DNA from: Rossellomorea sp. y25
GTDB taxonomy: Bacteria; Bacillota; Bacilli; Bacillales; Bacillaceae_B
Direction: 5' to 3'
Length of the DNA: 47,500 nt
Assembly (NCBI RefSeq): GCF_038049935.1
Contig: NZ_CP145886.1
Location: forward strand, 260,001-307,500
The translations under genes and the position numbers were made by a program. Under the pieces are notes generated by a model. The model ran no database searches. It saw nothing but the letters and a program-made list of their open reading frames with translations, and was not told where the DNA came from. Of this stretch, positions 20,437-28,580 are shown piece after piece; positions within the stretch are counted from its first letter, which is position 1, and the number at the start of each line of letters is the position of its first letter.

Positions 20437-20507
20437 TTAGCATGATGCTTTCAGATCATCTATCCAGCTTCCATTGGGATAGTGATAATCGATATAGAAA
20501 GAGGCTG

Positions 20508-20855
20508 ATGACATTGAAGCAGGAATTGGAACGCTTAAATGATGAACAAGCCGTTGAAATTTTTAAGGCATTGTCGAACCAGACGAGGGTGGGCATTCTT
20601 CAAATGTTAAAAGATCCCGACAGTCATTTTTCACCGCAAGCCCATATTATTGCGGATGAAGGATTTGAAGGCGGGGTTTGCGTAGGGGATATCCGAAGCA
20701 AGGCGGGGATTTCGCAATCCACTACTTCACAGTATTTATCGATTCTGCTGCAAAGCAGACTTGTTGAAATAAAGCGAATCGGACAATGGACGTATTATCG
20801 CCGTAATGAGGAGACGATCAAAAAGTTCGAAAAATACATTGGTACAAAAATTTAA
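20508..20855 (+). CDS. ArsR family helix-turn-helix regulator
   Basis: 115 aa. The segment EIFKALSNQTRVGILQML, the recognition helix SKAGISQSTTSQYLSILLQSRLV and the wing IGQWTYYRR define the ArsR/SmtB fold. Between them the insert HIIADEGFEGGVCVGDI carries a single Cys; the paired Cys motif of metal sensors is not present. The start is ATG 20508 after GAGG; a TTG at 20514 is a spacing-compatible alternative, and the frame stays open to 20391 without a good site. It heads a run of + strand genes for a flavin monooxygenase and other oxidoreductases. Confidence 0.82.
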   Translation: MTLKQELERLNDEQAVEIFKALSNQTRVGILQMLKDPDSHFSPQAHIIADEGFEGGVCVGDIRSKAGISQSTTSQYLSILLQSRLVEIKRIGQWTYYRRNEETIKKFEKYIGTKI

Positions 20856-20947
20856 GAGAATTGAAGTAAGTTTATTACAGCATCGAGCATATAACAGGTT
20901 GTACCAAAAGGATAAAATGAGTAGGCGTCATCGATGGAACGGATATG

Positions 20948-21387
20948 AGAATGACCCCCATGCCTTTTTCTTCGATTCCGACCATGGTGACAGGGTTTAG
21001 CGATCAATCGATTGAATGGATCGCCCAGAATGGTGACTGCTCGATCCATCACCTGAGGATTATCCACAACAAACTCAATTGATTAACGACTATCGCGAGT
21101 TATCGGAAGTTCACACCACAGAAGTGTTTAAGCCTTTCACTCAGACATTATATATCGATTTATCGGAAAATACCGATGTATTTCCTATTCCGATTCCTTT
21201 AGGATTTCGTGTAGGACACAAACAGTTATTAGAAATTTTATATCAATTCCAATCCATAGGTGTCAATCACCTGGCATTTGTATTGTATTTTTCAAAGCGC
21301 CCTCCCGAGGAAGTCATACAGAGCTTGGAGAGTTTGTGCGGCCTTACTTTCCGACTCATGAAATTCCAGTATGAGATTAGTTTTTAA
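20948..21387 (+). pseudogene. luciferase-like monooxygenase (LLM), C-terminal remnant
   Basis: The first frame reads PFSSIPTMVTGFSDQSIEWI, then AQNGD, the TG-S-QS-EWIA segment of luciferase-type oxidoreductases. After a shift near 21050 a second frame (to 21387) reads TTEVFKPFTQTLYIDLSENT, then PIPIPLGFRVGHKQLLEILY and FQSIGVNHLAFVLYFSKRP. The N-terminal two thirds with the flavin site are missing. It is a different subfamily from the intact LLM gene that follows, so it is not a simple tandem duplicate. Confidence 0.7.
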
Positions 21388-21417
21388 TAAAATTAGATAA
21401 GGGAAGAAGATGAACTT

Positions 21418-22440
21418 ATGTCTAAACATGCAATTAAAATAAACGAAATTCCATTCTCGGTGCTGGATCTTTCACCGATAACAGCCGGAAGTACTCCTGC
21501 TGATTCTTTCCGCCATACATTGGAACTCGCACAGCATGCTGAAAAACTTGGCTACAACCGTTTTTGGCTCGCTGAACACCACAATATGCCGTTTATCGCC
21601 AGTTCCGCCACTTCTGTGGTGATGTCCCATGTGGCAGCCGGTACATCACAAATCCGGATTGGTTCAGGAGGAATCATGCTGCCGAATCACGCTCCGCTCG
21701 TCATCGCTGAGCAGTTTGGCACTCTTGAATCCTTATATCCTGGGCGAATTGACCTTGGTCTGGGGCGGGCACCCGGTACAGATCAGGGGACCGCTCGTGC
21801 ATTGAGACGCGACTTGAGAAGTACTGGAGATGACTTTCCTGAGCAATTAGCGGAACTCCGCGGTTACTTTGATCCATCCTTGGCCCAAGGAAACCCAATA
21901 AAAGCGATTCCAGGTGAAGGTTTGAATATTCCAATCTGGCTGCTGGGTTCAAGCGGCTTCAGTGCGCAGCTGGCCGGAGAACTGGGTTTGCCATTCGCGT
22001 TTGCCTCCCATTTCTCGCCACTTAACACTCTGGGTGCTCTACAGATCTATCGCAAGGCGTTTCAGCCTTCGAATGTTCTCGATAAGCCGTATGCGATGGT
22101 GGCATTGAATATCATTGCAGCAGAAACGGATAAAGAGGCAAAACACCTTTTCACAACCCTGCAGCAGCAATTTTTGAATCTGATGAGCGGCAACCTTACA
22201 AAGCTTCAACCACCGGTAGATAACATATCCGAAGTGGCCAGCGGCTACCAATTAAAGGCTCTCGAGCAGCAATTAGGCACATCGATTGTTGGCAGCCAGC
22301 AGACGGTAAAGGACAAGCTGCATACATTTTTGAAGGAGAGCCAGGCTGATGAAATCATGGCCATTGCCCAAGTTTACGACCACAAAGCTCGCCTGCATTC
22401 ATACGAGCTTCTGGCAGAAATTATAAAAAATGAAAGGTAA
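21418..22440 (+). CDS. LLM class flavin-dependent oxidoreductase
   Basis: 340-aa bacterial luciferase-like TIM-barrel enzyme that uses reduced FMN. Family markers are [47 protein letters not shown] and [13 protein letters not shown]. It is closest in style to the YceB/YvbT group of Bacillus proteins, which lack a known physiological substrate. Alkane, quinone or xenobiotic oxidation would fit but is inference. A GGAAGAAGA site precedes the ATG. A hairpin after the stop (arms around 22447-22480) has no T-run. Confidence 0.88.
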   Translation: MSKHAIKINEIPFSVLDLSPITAGSTPADSFRHTLELAQHAEKLGYNRFWLAEHHNMPFIASSATSVVMSHVAAGTSQIRIGSGGIMLPNHAPLVIAEQFGTLESLYPGRIDLGLGRAPGTDQGTARALRRDLRSTGDDFPEQLAELRGYFDPSLAQGNPIKAIPGEGLNIPIWLLGSSGFSAQLAGELGLPFAFASHFSPLNTLGALQIYRKAFQPSNVLDKPYAMVALNIIAAETDKEAKHLFTTLQQQFLNLMSGNLTKLQPPVDNISEVASGYQLKALEQQLGTSIVGSQQTVKDKLHTFLKESQADEIMAIAQVYDHKARLHSYELLAEIIKNER

Positions 22441-22583
22441 AAAGGAGAACATCAGCAAGGAAACCTTCCTGATGATTGTTCTTAGGCATTGAATATGGAG
22501 CAAACCGTGAGATCAGGTTATGAGGTTGTTTACAAGATTCCTTAATTAAAAAGATAAGAGTCGTTAGAATAGGAGACAATGAT

Positions 22584-22883
22584 ATGAACTGCAAAATTAA
22601 CCGAAATGCTGCTAAAGTGCTTAAACAACTGTTGGAAAGTGAAGATTCTGAAGGGAAAATGGTTCGTGTCTACGTTACATTGAACCATGGGGACCATGCC
22701 CATTATGATGTAAAACTTGATACGCCAACGGTCCATGATGAAATTGTGAAAACAGACAAAGGCATTGATGTTTTACTTGATAAAAGGGAACCGTTTTTAG
22801 ATGGGGTTTGGATCAAGTATTTCTATGTGCCGCAAGCAGGATTTGACATCACGAATTCTTCCAAAATCCATCACCATCATTAA
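22584..22883 (+). CDS. HesB/IscA-fold small protein lacking the usual cysteines
   Basis: 99 aa. The layout NRNAAKVLKQLLES, then KMVRVYVTLN, then IDVLLDKREPFLDGVWIKYFY resembles the A-type iron-sulfur carrier fold (IscA/HesB) found in Bacilli. The C-terminal C-x-C pair and the central Cys of true Fe-S carriers are absent; there is only Cys3, and the C-terminus ends in His-His-His-His preceded by other His residues. It may bind a metal in a different manner. AGGAGA precedes the ATG. The fold call is moderate and no function can be assigned. Confidence 0.55.
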   Translation: MNCKINRNAAKVLKQLLESEDSEGKMVRVYVTLNHGDHAHYDVKLDTPTVHDEIVKTDKGIDVLLDKREPFLDGVWIKYFYVPQAGFDITNSSKIHHHH

Positions 22884-22965
22884 ACGCGTGACTGAGCGAT
22901 ACTAATTGTTTTTATAATCCCATATATCTAGCAGTAACAAATACTAAGCACGGAGGCTTATCATT

Positions 22966-23478
22966 ATGAGCAAAAAAATCGCTACACTAATAACAGACTT
23001 ATTTGAAGATGTAGAATTCACAGAACCAGCACAAGCATTTAAAGATGCTGGGCATCAAGTGATCACAATCGACATACAGGCTGGAAAAGATATTACTGGT
23101 AAGAAAGGTGAAACAGTAAAAATAGATAAAGGAATTGGGGAAGTTAATCCTCAAGACTTTGATGCTTTACTAATCCCTGGCGGCTTCTCTCCTGACTTAT
23201 TACGTGAAGATGACCGTTTTGGTGAATTCGCAAAAGTATTTATACAAGAAGGTAAACCTGTTTTTGCCATTTGCCATGGCCCACAAGTATTAATTGATAC
23301 AGACCTATTAAAAGGGGTCGACATAACAGGTTTCAAATCAATAAGGAACGATCTCAAAAATGCAGGTGCTAACTACAAAGATGAAGAAGTTGTGGTAAGC
23401 AATAATATTGTAACAAGCCGTTTTCCGGATGATATTCCTGCCTTTAATCGTGAATCCTTAAAATTATTAGCTGAATAA
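22966..23478 (+). CDS. DJ-1/PfpI family protein (PfpI/YraA/YfkM type)
   Basis: 170 aa. The catalytic motif AICHGPQ places Cys103-His104 at the nucleophile elbow, with the partner acidic residue in DLFEDVEFTEP near residue 17. PGGFSPDLLR and FPDDIPAFNRE are the other subfamily blocks. Homologues are general-stress proteins or deglycases/glyoxalases of debated activity. Its site CGGAGG is well placed. It is followed by the SDR gene after 60 nt in the same direction. Confidence 0.9.
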   Translation: MSKKIATLITDLFEDVEFTEPAQAFKDAGHQVITIDIQAGKDITGKKGETVKIDKGIGEVNPQDFDALLIPGGFSPDLLREDDRFGEFAKVFIQEGKPVFAICHGPQVLIDTDLLKGVDITGFKSIRNDLKNAGANYKDEEVVVSNNIVTSRFPDDIPAFNRESLKLLAE

Positions 23479-23538
23479 TATCGTTTTAGAAATAAAATGA
23501 TCAATACAAAAAAGGTTTTAGGAAGGAAGGGCTTTACT

Positions 23539-24255
23539 ATGTCATTAAATGGTAAACGAGTAGTTGTTTTAGGGGGTACTTCTGGTATTGGTTTAGCAAC
23601 TGCTAAAGCGTTTCTAGATCATTCTGCTCAAGTGATCATTGCCAGCCGTTCTGTTTCCAAATTAAATGAAGCAAAACAAGTTCTTCGTGGCAGTGTAGAA
23701 GCAATTGAAATCGATTTTCGAAGCGAAGAAAAAGTAGCAGAATTTTTCAGTAAGGTTGGAAAATTTGACCACCTTGTGGTTACAGCAGGTGAAGGCGCAA
23801 TGGGGCACTTTAGCGAACTGCCTGTGGCAAGTGCTAAAGAGGCGTTTGATAGTAAATTCTGGGGGCAATATATTACTGTCCGTTCAGCACTTCCATATTT
23901 AAGCAATGAGAGCTCAATCACCCTAACCTCTGGTGTATATGGCGTTCGTCCTCCTCAAGGCGCTACTACGTTAGCAGCAATCAATTCAGCCATTGAAGGA
24001 TTGGTTCGAGGACTTTCCGTAGACCTAGCCCCTATTAGGGTAAACGTGGTTTCACCTGGAATTGTAGACACTCCAATCTATGCTGGAATGTCAGATGATC
24101 AGAGGCAAGCACTGTTCAACGGCCTTGCACAACAGCTCCCTGTTGGACGGATTGCAAAGCCGGAAGACATAGCTGAAACCTATGTATATCTTGCTAAAAA
24201 TGGTTTTACTACTGGGACGGCTGTTCTTATTGATGGTGGTGCTCACTTAGTATAA
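23539..24255 (+). CDS. SDR family oxidoreductase with atypical active site
   Basis: 238 aa, Rossmann-fold NAD(P)-dependent reductase. Cofactor loop GGTSGIG (residues 12-18), TSG around the catalytic Ser position and APIRVNVVSPGIVDTPIYAG are all present. Where classical SDRs have Y-x-x-x-K this one reads LAAINSAIEG, so both Tyr and Lys are missing. I recall a known SDR subgroup with this change. The start is ATG 23539 behind GGAAGGAAGG; ATG 23497 lacks a site. It is in one run with the upstream PfpI gene. Confidence 0.85.
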   Translation: MSLNGKRVVVLGGTSGIGLATAKAFLDHSAQVIIASRSVSKLNEAKQVLRGSVEAIEIDFRSEEKVAEFFSKVGKFDHLVVTAGEGAMGHFSELPVASAKEAFDSKFWGQYITVRSALPYLSNESSITLTSGVYGVRPPQGATTLAAINSAIEGLVRGLSVDLAPIRVNVVSPGIVDTPIYAGMSDDQRQALFNGLAQQLPVGRIAKPEDIAETYVYLAKNGFTTGTAVLIDGGAHLV

Positions 24256-24347
24256 TGCCTAAATGGATGTTGAACCGAAGCTTACCACCCTACCAAGCAG
24301 CAGTTCTAACTAAAATGGAAATAAGGTAAGAATAGAGTGATTTACTA

Positions 24348-24383
24348 GTGGCAATACTGCAAAAGAGTATTGCCACCTTTTTT
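24348..24383 (+). terminator. terminator after the SDR gene
   Basis: Perfect 11-bp stem GTGGCAATACT (24348-24358) / AGTATTGCCAC (24366-24376), 7-nt loop, T-run. It ends the PfpI-SDR transcript. Confidence 0.88.
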
Positions 24384-24430
24384 GTTCAATGAGTACATAA
24401 AAAGATACAAAAGGAAGTGTTGAATTTTTA

Positions 24431-25330
24431 ATGAGTGTACAGGACGAAAATAAATTAACAAAAATAAGAAATTCCCTTGAAAGTTCTGTAGTTACATTGC
24501 CTGATGGAACTTCTCTACCAGGAATAGGACAAGGAACTTGGTACATGGGAGAAAAACCTCAAATGAGAGAAAGGGAAATCAAAGCTTTACAACTCGGAAT
24601 AGAATTAGGCATGAAACTAATAGATACGGCGGAATTGTATGGTGATGGCGATTCTGAACGCTTAGTAGGTGAAGCAATTAAAGGACGTAGAGATGACGTC
24701 TTTTTAGTATCAAAGGTATATCCTCATCATGCAGGATTAGATATGATTGACAAAGCGTGTGAAAACAGTCTAAAAAGGCTGGGAACCGATCATCTTGATT
24801 TGTACCTTTTACACTGGCGAGGACGTGTGCCATTAGCAGAAACCATTGAAGGAATGGAAAAGCTACGCAAGGAAGGAAAAATAGAAAGGTGGGGAGTTTC
24901 CAATTTTGATACCGATGATATGAAAGAGTTATGGAACACCACTAACGGAAGAAATTGTATGACTAATCAAGTGTTATATCATCTTGGTTCAAGGGGTATA
25001 GATTATGATCTCTTACCATGGCAGAGAGATCATCACATGCCTATTATGGCATATAGCCCGCTAGCTCAAGGAGGTTTATTAAGAAGACAATTATTAACGG
25101 ATCCAACCATTAAAGAGATTGCAGAAAAATATGCTGTACACCCCTTACAAATCGCTCTCGCTTGGACAATCCGTTCTAACGATTGTCTAGCTATTCCAAA
25201 AGCTGTTCAAGAAGAACATGTACTAGCAAATGCGAAAGCTACTATCATTGAATTAAGAAAAGAGGATTTAAATAGACTTGATGAGGTATTTCCACAGCCA
25301 ACTAGAAAAATGCCTTTGGACATTATATAG
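24431..25330 (+). CDS. aldo/keto reductase
   Basis: 299-aa NADPH-dependent TIM-barrel reductase of the AKR superfamily. The catalytic tetrad is visible as Asp65 and Tyr70 (IDTAELYG), Lys95 (VSKVYP) and His128 (LYLLHWRG). The cofactor-binding C-terminal region reads AWTIRSNDCLAIPKAVQEEH. It is similar in length and style to methylglyoxal or aldehyde reductases of the YvgN/YtbE and DkgA groups, but the exact substrate cannot be read. It is preceded by a strong terminator and so is probably transcribed separately. Confidence 0.92.
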   Translation: MSVQDENKLTKIRNSLESSVVTLPDGTSLPGIGQGTWYMGEKPQMREREIKALQLGIELGMKLIDTAELYGDGDSERLVGEAIKGRRDDVFLVSKVYPHHAGLDMIDKACENSLKRLGTDHLDLYLLHWRGRVPLAETIEGMEKLRKEGKIERWGVSNFDTDDMKELWNTTNGRNCMTNQVLYHLGSRGIDYDLLPWQRDHHMPIMAYSPLAQGGLLRRQLLTDPTIKEIAEKYAVHPLQIALAWTIRSNDCLAIPKAVQEEHVLANAKATIIELRKEDLNRLDEVFPQPTRKMPLDII

Positions 25331-25608
25331 AAATTTTAGAGGATAGACAAAGAGAAAGGGGATCGAACGTGTATGATATGTTTGGAATAGTTATTCCGAT
25401 TGAGGCTAAAAGTGGAAACTTACCTAATCTATAAAAATATTTAGGAACAGTTTAATTTCCAATGAAACTGTCCCTGAAAACCATTTTTTTGTGAAATGGT
25501 CGGAAAGATATGAGTTTAAGAATGAAGGTAGACCCGTCAGCTAATTCCTGGATAAAAACCGATTAAACCTCACCTGATGTAATGTATAAATTATTCAACT
25601 ATTTTTTA
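25331..25608. other. intergenic region between the AKR and yellow/MRJP-like genes
   Basis: The hairpin GGAACAGTTT (25443-25452) / AAACTGTCCC (25464-25473) can end the AKR transcript. A GTG-started 21-codon frame near 25370 (MYDMFGIVIPIEAKSGNLPN) has a GGGG site; I cannot say whether it is translated. Confidence 0.4.
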
Positions 25609-26706
25609 TTACGAAAAGGTAGAAGCAGGGAATTCATCAATTTTCATACGAAGTAAACTATACGGTTTTTGTCGTAGGTCTTTTCCATAATGAAACCTTG
25701 CCTGCCGATGTAATTGGTTCACAATGACATACAAGTATTGATCCGGCCCAATTGAAAAAGTATCCGGCCATAAAATTCTCGGATCATGAGCGATTGTTTC
25801 CATTATGCCATTCGGCAATATCTTTCGAATACTGTTGTTTTCATAGTCTCCGGCATAAATGGTTCCTTTTGCCCCAGTGATCATTCCATCAGACGCACCT
25901 TTTTCTCCCCAGTACTCGACCCGATAAGGTAAATCAGTGTCCGGTATCGTTCGGTCTCTTAGAGCTTCTGTTGAGATTGAATACAAATGCCGGCTGGAAA
26001 GTGGACAATAAAATAAAACCTTTCCATCAGGAGAAATTGCTATACCATCAGACGCCAATCTAAATGGAGATGTTGAGCCATCTTTGTTTCGGTTCATCAA
26101 AATCTCTCCTTCTACTTTCGGTAAAAAATAACGGTCGGGTGAAGTTGAATTTGCTCCATTTAGCCGTCTGAACGCGTTTCCATTTTCTAGATCTACAACG
26201 ATAATAGCTCCTGGTCCTTTGGAAGATGAATCCGTTATATAGGCATAACCCGCTTTTCCAACACGAAAATCAAAACGGACATCATTCAGATAAGTTGTTG
26301 GCAGGACAACATCTTCTGTAAAGGTATATACTTTTCTTATTGTATTAGTTTTTAAATCAACAGCGACTAATTTTGCCCCTCCTATAATTGGTACAGAAAA
26401 ATTCGGTGCCGCTGTATCTAATACCCAAAGTGTTCCCCTTCCATCCGCAACTACACTTTGGACACTGATGAAAGACATTGTGATATTACCTTGACTACCC
26501 AAATTAGCTTCTAAACTGGGATAAGGCTGCAAAGTGTCTCCAATAATTTCCGCCACTGTGAATTTAACGTCGTCTCCCCATTTCGGAAAGCAAATGAAAA
26601 TACGACCGGTTTCTGATACACTAACGCCTGTGGGCATAGCCCCATAAAATTCATAGACTAGCTCTAACTTACCGAAATATTTTTCCATAGGTAACATAGG
26701 TTTCAT
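25609..26706 (-). CDS. yellow/major royal jelly (MRJP)-like beta-propeller protein
   Basis: 365 aa. The segments MPTGVSVSETGRIFICFPKW, VVADGRGTLWVLDTA, YLNDVRFD, AYITDSSSKGPGAIIVVDLE and DGIAISPDGKVLFYCPL match the bacterial branch of the yellow/MRJP family, six-bladed propellers related to SMP-30/gluconolactonases. No signal peptide is visible, so it is probably cytoplasmic, unlike insect members. The start ATG 26706 has GAGGAGGAG 4 nt upstream; a frame extension to 26742 is less likely. It faces the + strand redox genes. The function is unknown. Confidence 0.8.
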   Translation of the reverse strand: MKPMLPMEKYFGKLELVYEFYGAMPTGVSVSETGRIFICFPKWGDDVKFTVAEIIGDTLQPYPSLEANLGSQGNITMSFISVQSVVADGRGTLWVLDTAAPNFSVPIIGGAKLVAVDLKTNTIRKVYTFTEDVVLPTTYLNDVRFDFRVGKAGYAYITDSSSKGPGAIIVVDLENGNAFRRLNGANSTSPDRYFLPKVEGEILMNRNKDGSTSPFRLASDGIAISPDGKVLFYCPLSSRHLYSISTEALRDRTIPDTDLPYRVEYWGEKGASDGMITGAKGTIYAGDYENNSIRKILPNGIMETIAHDPRILWPDTFSIGPDQYLYVIVNQLHRQARFHYGKDLRQKPYSLLRMKIDEFPASTFS

Positions 26707-27266
26707 GATCTCCTCCTCAAAAATTTCGCACGGGGATATCACCTATATATGATTTAAATTTTTTTTAGTTCCTGGTTTTTAATTGGCTAAAAAATTGCAC
26801 ATCATCCAAACGGACGTATGTACGTCGTTATTGGCTAAAAGCGGATAGCAAAAATGGACTCAAAGCATTCCCGAATGATGGACGTGAGCCTTTTTATGAC
26901 TTATCAAGATATTTCGTCATTTTATGTTTCACTTGAATAACCAAGAAGAGAAAAGGGATATAAACATATAAAGGAAGGTACTGAAAAAACTGTTTCCAGA
27001 GGGTCATTGGTCTTTTTTTATGTAGGTTGAGCAAGTTTTCGACTAGCCCCATATATTATGTGTCCAGGTATTTCTTGAGTGGATTATCATTAACCGTTAC
27101 AATCCTTAATCGACAAATTCATTAAAGATATAGCTCCGGAGAGTTCGCAAAAAGAGCAGGAAGAAACTTAGACATTTAAAAAAATGCTTAAACTGGGAAA
27201 AGGTAAAACTTCTCCATTGCTCTGCTCTAATAAATGGATTGACGTGGGAATTATCGGAAAGAGAAA
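26707..27266. other. mostly non-coding region
   Basis: Besides the small frame at 26894-27007 it holds GACGTA-TG-TACGTC (26813-26826), flanked by two copies of ATTGGCTAAAA, and otherwise nothing I can identify. Confidence 0.4.
26894..27007 (-). CDS. possible 37-aa single-span membrane peptide
   Basis: MTLWKQFFQYLPLYVYIPFL, then FLVIQVKHKMTKYLDKS: one hydrophobic helix followed by a basic tail. There is no clear ribosome binding site (only AAAAAAAGACC upstream), so translation is doubtful. It could be a fragment of a larger membrane gene. Confidence 0.25.
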   Translation of the reverse strand: MTLWKQFFQYLPLYVYIPFLFLVIQVKHKMTKYLDKS

Positions 27267-27309
27267 AAGAAGCTTCCCATTAGTCAACCAAACTGTTGAA
27301 AAGCTTCTT
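27267..27309 (-). terminator. terminator of the coiled-coil protein gene
   Basis: AAGAAGCTT (27267-27275) pairs perfectly with AAGCTTCTT (27301-27309). On the minus strand the stem is followed by a T-rich tail. Confidence 0.65.
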
Positions 27310-27340
27310 CTTACAATTCTTGTGATTGAATATTAATAAA

Positions 27341-27742
27341 CTAACTACTTTTTTTGCTTTTTTTAAATAATTTCGGGTTGTGTTCTTTTAAGGATTGCCA
27401 TTCTTTAGTTAACTCTGAAATTTCCTTAGCGATCGTATCAAGTTTCTGAGAAAAAGAAGAAATCTGCTTTGCTAAACTCTCATGCATCTTGATTAGAGAA
27501 GTAACTTTATCTTCTTGTTCTTCTACATCGATAGAAACTGGATTTTTTGGGTTTTTAAGACTTCCATTGGATTCTATGGAATTTAGTAGAGAGTCATTTT
27601 TAAGAAAAGTTGTTGCAAGGTTCATAAGAGAACCCATAGATTTTTCGTTTTTTAATAAATTGCCAGCCAGGTTCTTGAAAGCGTCATGGTCTACAGAACC
27701 CCCGCTCTTTTCGATACTCTTTTCATTGTTATTTTCATTCAT
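27341..27742 (-). CDS. unrecognised hydrophilic coiled-coil protein
   Basis: 133 aa. The N-terminal part is Asn/Ser-rich with DHDAFKNLAGNLLKNEKSMG and SLMNLATTFLKNDSLLNSI; the C-terminal half (about residues 80-120) has heptads, HESLAKQISSFSQKLDTIAK. The end is Lys-rich. There are no membrane helices or signal peptide. The start is ATG 27742 with AAAGGTGG upstream; the GTG at 27754 lies in that site. I know no family. It shares orientation with the small membrane gene at 27901 but a terminator separates them. Spore-related small proteins can look like this, but that is a guess. Confidence 0.6.
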   Translation of the reverse strand: MNENNNEKSIEKSGGSVDHDAFKNLAGNLLKNEKSMGSLMNLATTFLKNDSLLNSIESNGSLKNPKNPVSIDVEEQEDKVTSLIKMHESLAKQISSFSQKLDTIAKEISELTKEWQSLKEHNPKLFKKSKKSS

Positions 27743-27842
27743 AAAATTAACCACCTTTTTAGTCGATAATAAGCATGCAGAATTTCACTGTTTTAGTAAA
27801 CGGACATAAGATATTAAAAGAAGCACTCTTGTTTAGATTAAA

Positions 27843-27877
27843 AAACCTAGAAGATGAATAACTAATCTTCTAGGTTT
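27843..27877 (-). terminator. terminator of the 58-aa gene
   Basis: AAACCTAGAAGAT (27843-27855) / ATCTTCTAGGTTT (27865-27877), perfect 13-bp stem. On the minus strand it is followed by six T. Confidence 0.88.
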
Positions 27878-27900
27878 ATTGCTATACAGGCTTTTCACAA

Positions 27901-28077
27901 TTAACAGCCTTCACTAGCAATACTATCAGCGAGCTCTCTAATCATATCTCCAGTGGCTGTGTTGATTAATAGGTCTGCAAGTAGAGCTACAACAATTAAA
28001 AGAAGATACACTAAGAATCTTCCAAGTAGACAAAGTAGAGTACCAAGAGTATCCGTTTGTTGAACAGAAACATCCAT
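27901..28077 (-). CDS. 58-aa small membrane peptide
   Basis: MDVSVQQTDTLGTLLCLLGR, then a long hydrophobic helix FLVYLLLIVVALLADLLINT, then an amphipathic tail ATGDMIRELADSIASEGC ending in Cys. It has a near-perfect ribosome binding site AAGGAGGG and its own strong terminator, so it is very probably a real monocistronic gene. I recognise no family. Possible roles include a membrane-active peptide (bacteriocin or toxin), a regulatory small membrane protein or a spore component; nothing in the sequence decides between them. No immunity gene is evident beside it. Confidence 0.7.
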   Translation of the reverse strand: MDVSVQQTDTLGTLLCLLGRFLVYLLLIVVALLADLLINTATGDMIRELADSIASEGC

Positions 28078-28540
28078 TTGAATTTCCCTCCTTCTTTTAT
28101 TTCGTTTTTATAAGAGGCCTCTTATATAGTAATCATATGTATTAAAAGAAAAATGATATAAGCGAACATAACATGGATATAAAAAAGGGGCTGTCCAAAT
28201 TTTTAACTAGATTGAAACCTATAGATATATTTAATCGATCAATGCCTGTCTTACTTTTGCAAATACACTACTGAAGCAGTAGTGCATCCCTGAAGAAAAT
28301 ACTGAGGTATCCGCCATTTTAATCATTAATGCACAAGGGTTTGTATACAAGGTAAGTAAGAGTGGTTTACAAATATTTTGCTGACATTTCGTTTATTGGG
28401 GGACAGTGGCTTATCATATTTGGAAAAGGAAAGAATGCCTGGGGAGACCTGATAAATCTAGTGATTCAGATCTAGATTTACTTGTGAAAGCATTTACCAT
28501 CACGAATCATTCCAATCCGTCGATTATAGCTTGACCAAAC
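28078..28540. other. intergenic region at the right edge of the variable segment
   Basis: It holds the perfect inverted repeat CACTACTG-AAG-CAGTAGTG (28266-28284) and the attachment-like sequence at 28359-28388. A GTG frame from about 28406 to 28532 (VAYHIWKRKECLGRPDKSSD...) has no ribosome binding site and no recognised family. Confidence 0.5.
28359..28388 (+). repeat. right-edge attachment-like sequence (attR candidate)
   Basis: AGAGTGGTTTACAAATATTT then TGCTGACATT. The first ten bases and the TTTGCT-ACATT block match the sequence at 12697-12726. It lies where the accessory genes stop and conserved-type genes resume. Confidence 0.4.
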
Positions 28541-28577
28541 AAAAGACTACCTCCTGAAAAATAGGTGGTAGTCTTTT
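28541..28577. terminator. terminator after the DUF1906 gene
   Basis: AAAAGACTACC (28541-28551) / GGTAGTCTTTT (28567-28577), perfect 11-bp stem with T-runs on both sides. It ends the minus-strand DUF1906 gene. Confidence 0.85.
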
Positions 28578-28580
28578 TAG

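Larger units (their letters stand above)
12697..28388. mobile_element. putative integrated island downstream of groEL (decayed)
   Basis: The limits are the two related 30-bp sequences at 12697-12726 and 28359-28388. The left end carries a broken tyrosine recombinase reading toward the edge, the usual arrangement next to an attachment site. Inside are IS21, IS3-like and IS110-like relics, a second integrase relic and accessory metabolic genes; outside on both sides are conserved core genes. No conjugation, replication or phage structural genes remain, so if it was one element it is now immobile. Piecemeal accumulation of genes at a hot spot is the alternative. Confidence 0.4.

Noticed and set aside
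20391..20507. N-terminal extension of the ArsR regulator to residue -39
   Set aside because: It has no ribosome binding site, the extra part matches no ArsR protein, and it contains a perfect operator-like palindrome.
12652..28400. Phage, conjugation, CRISPR, toxin-antitoxin or restriction systems in the accessory segment
   Set aside because: I looked for relaxase, portal, capsid, Cas, methyltransferase and paired small antitoxin-toxin signatures on both strands and found none; no regularly spaced direct repeats of CRISPR type occur.
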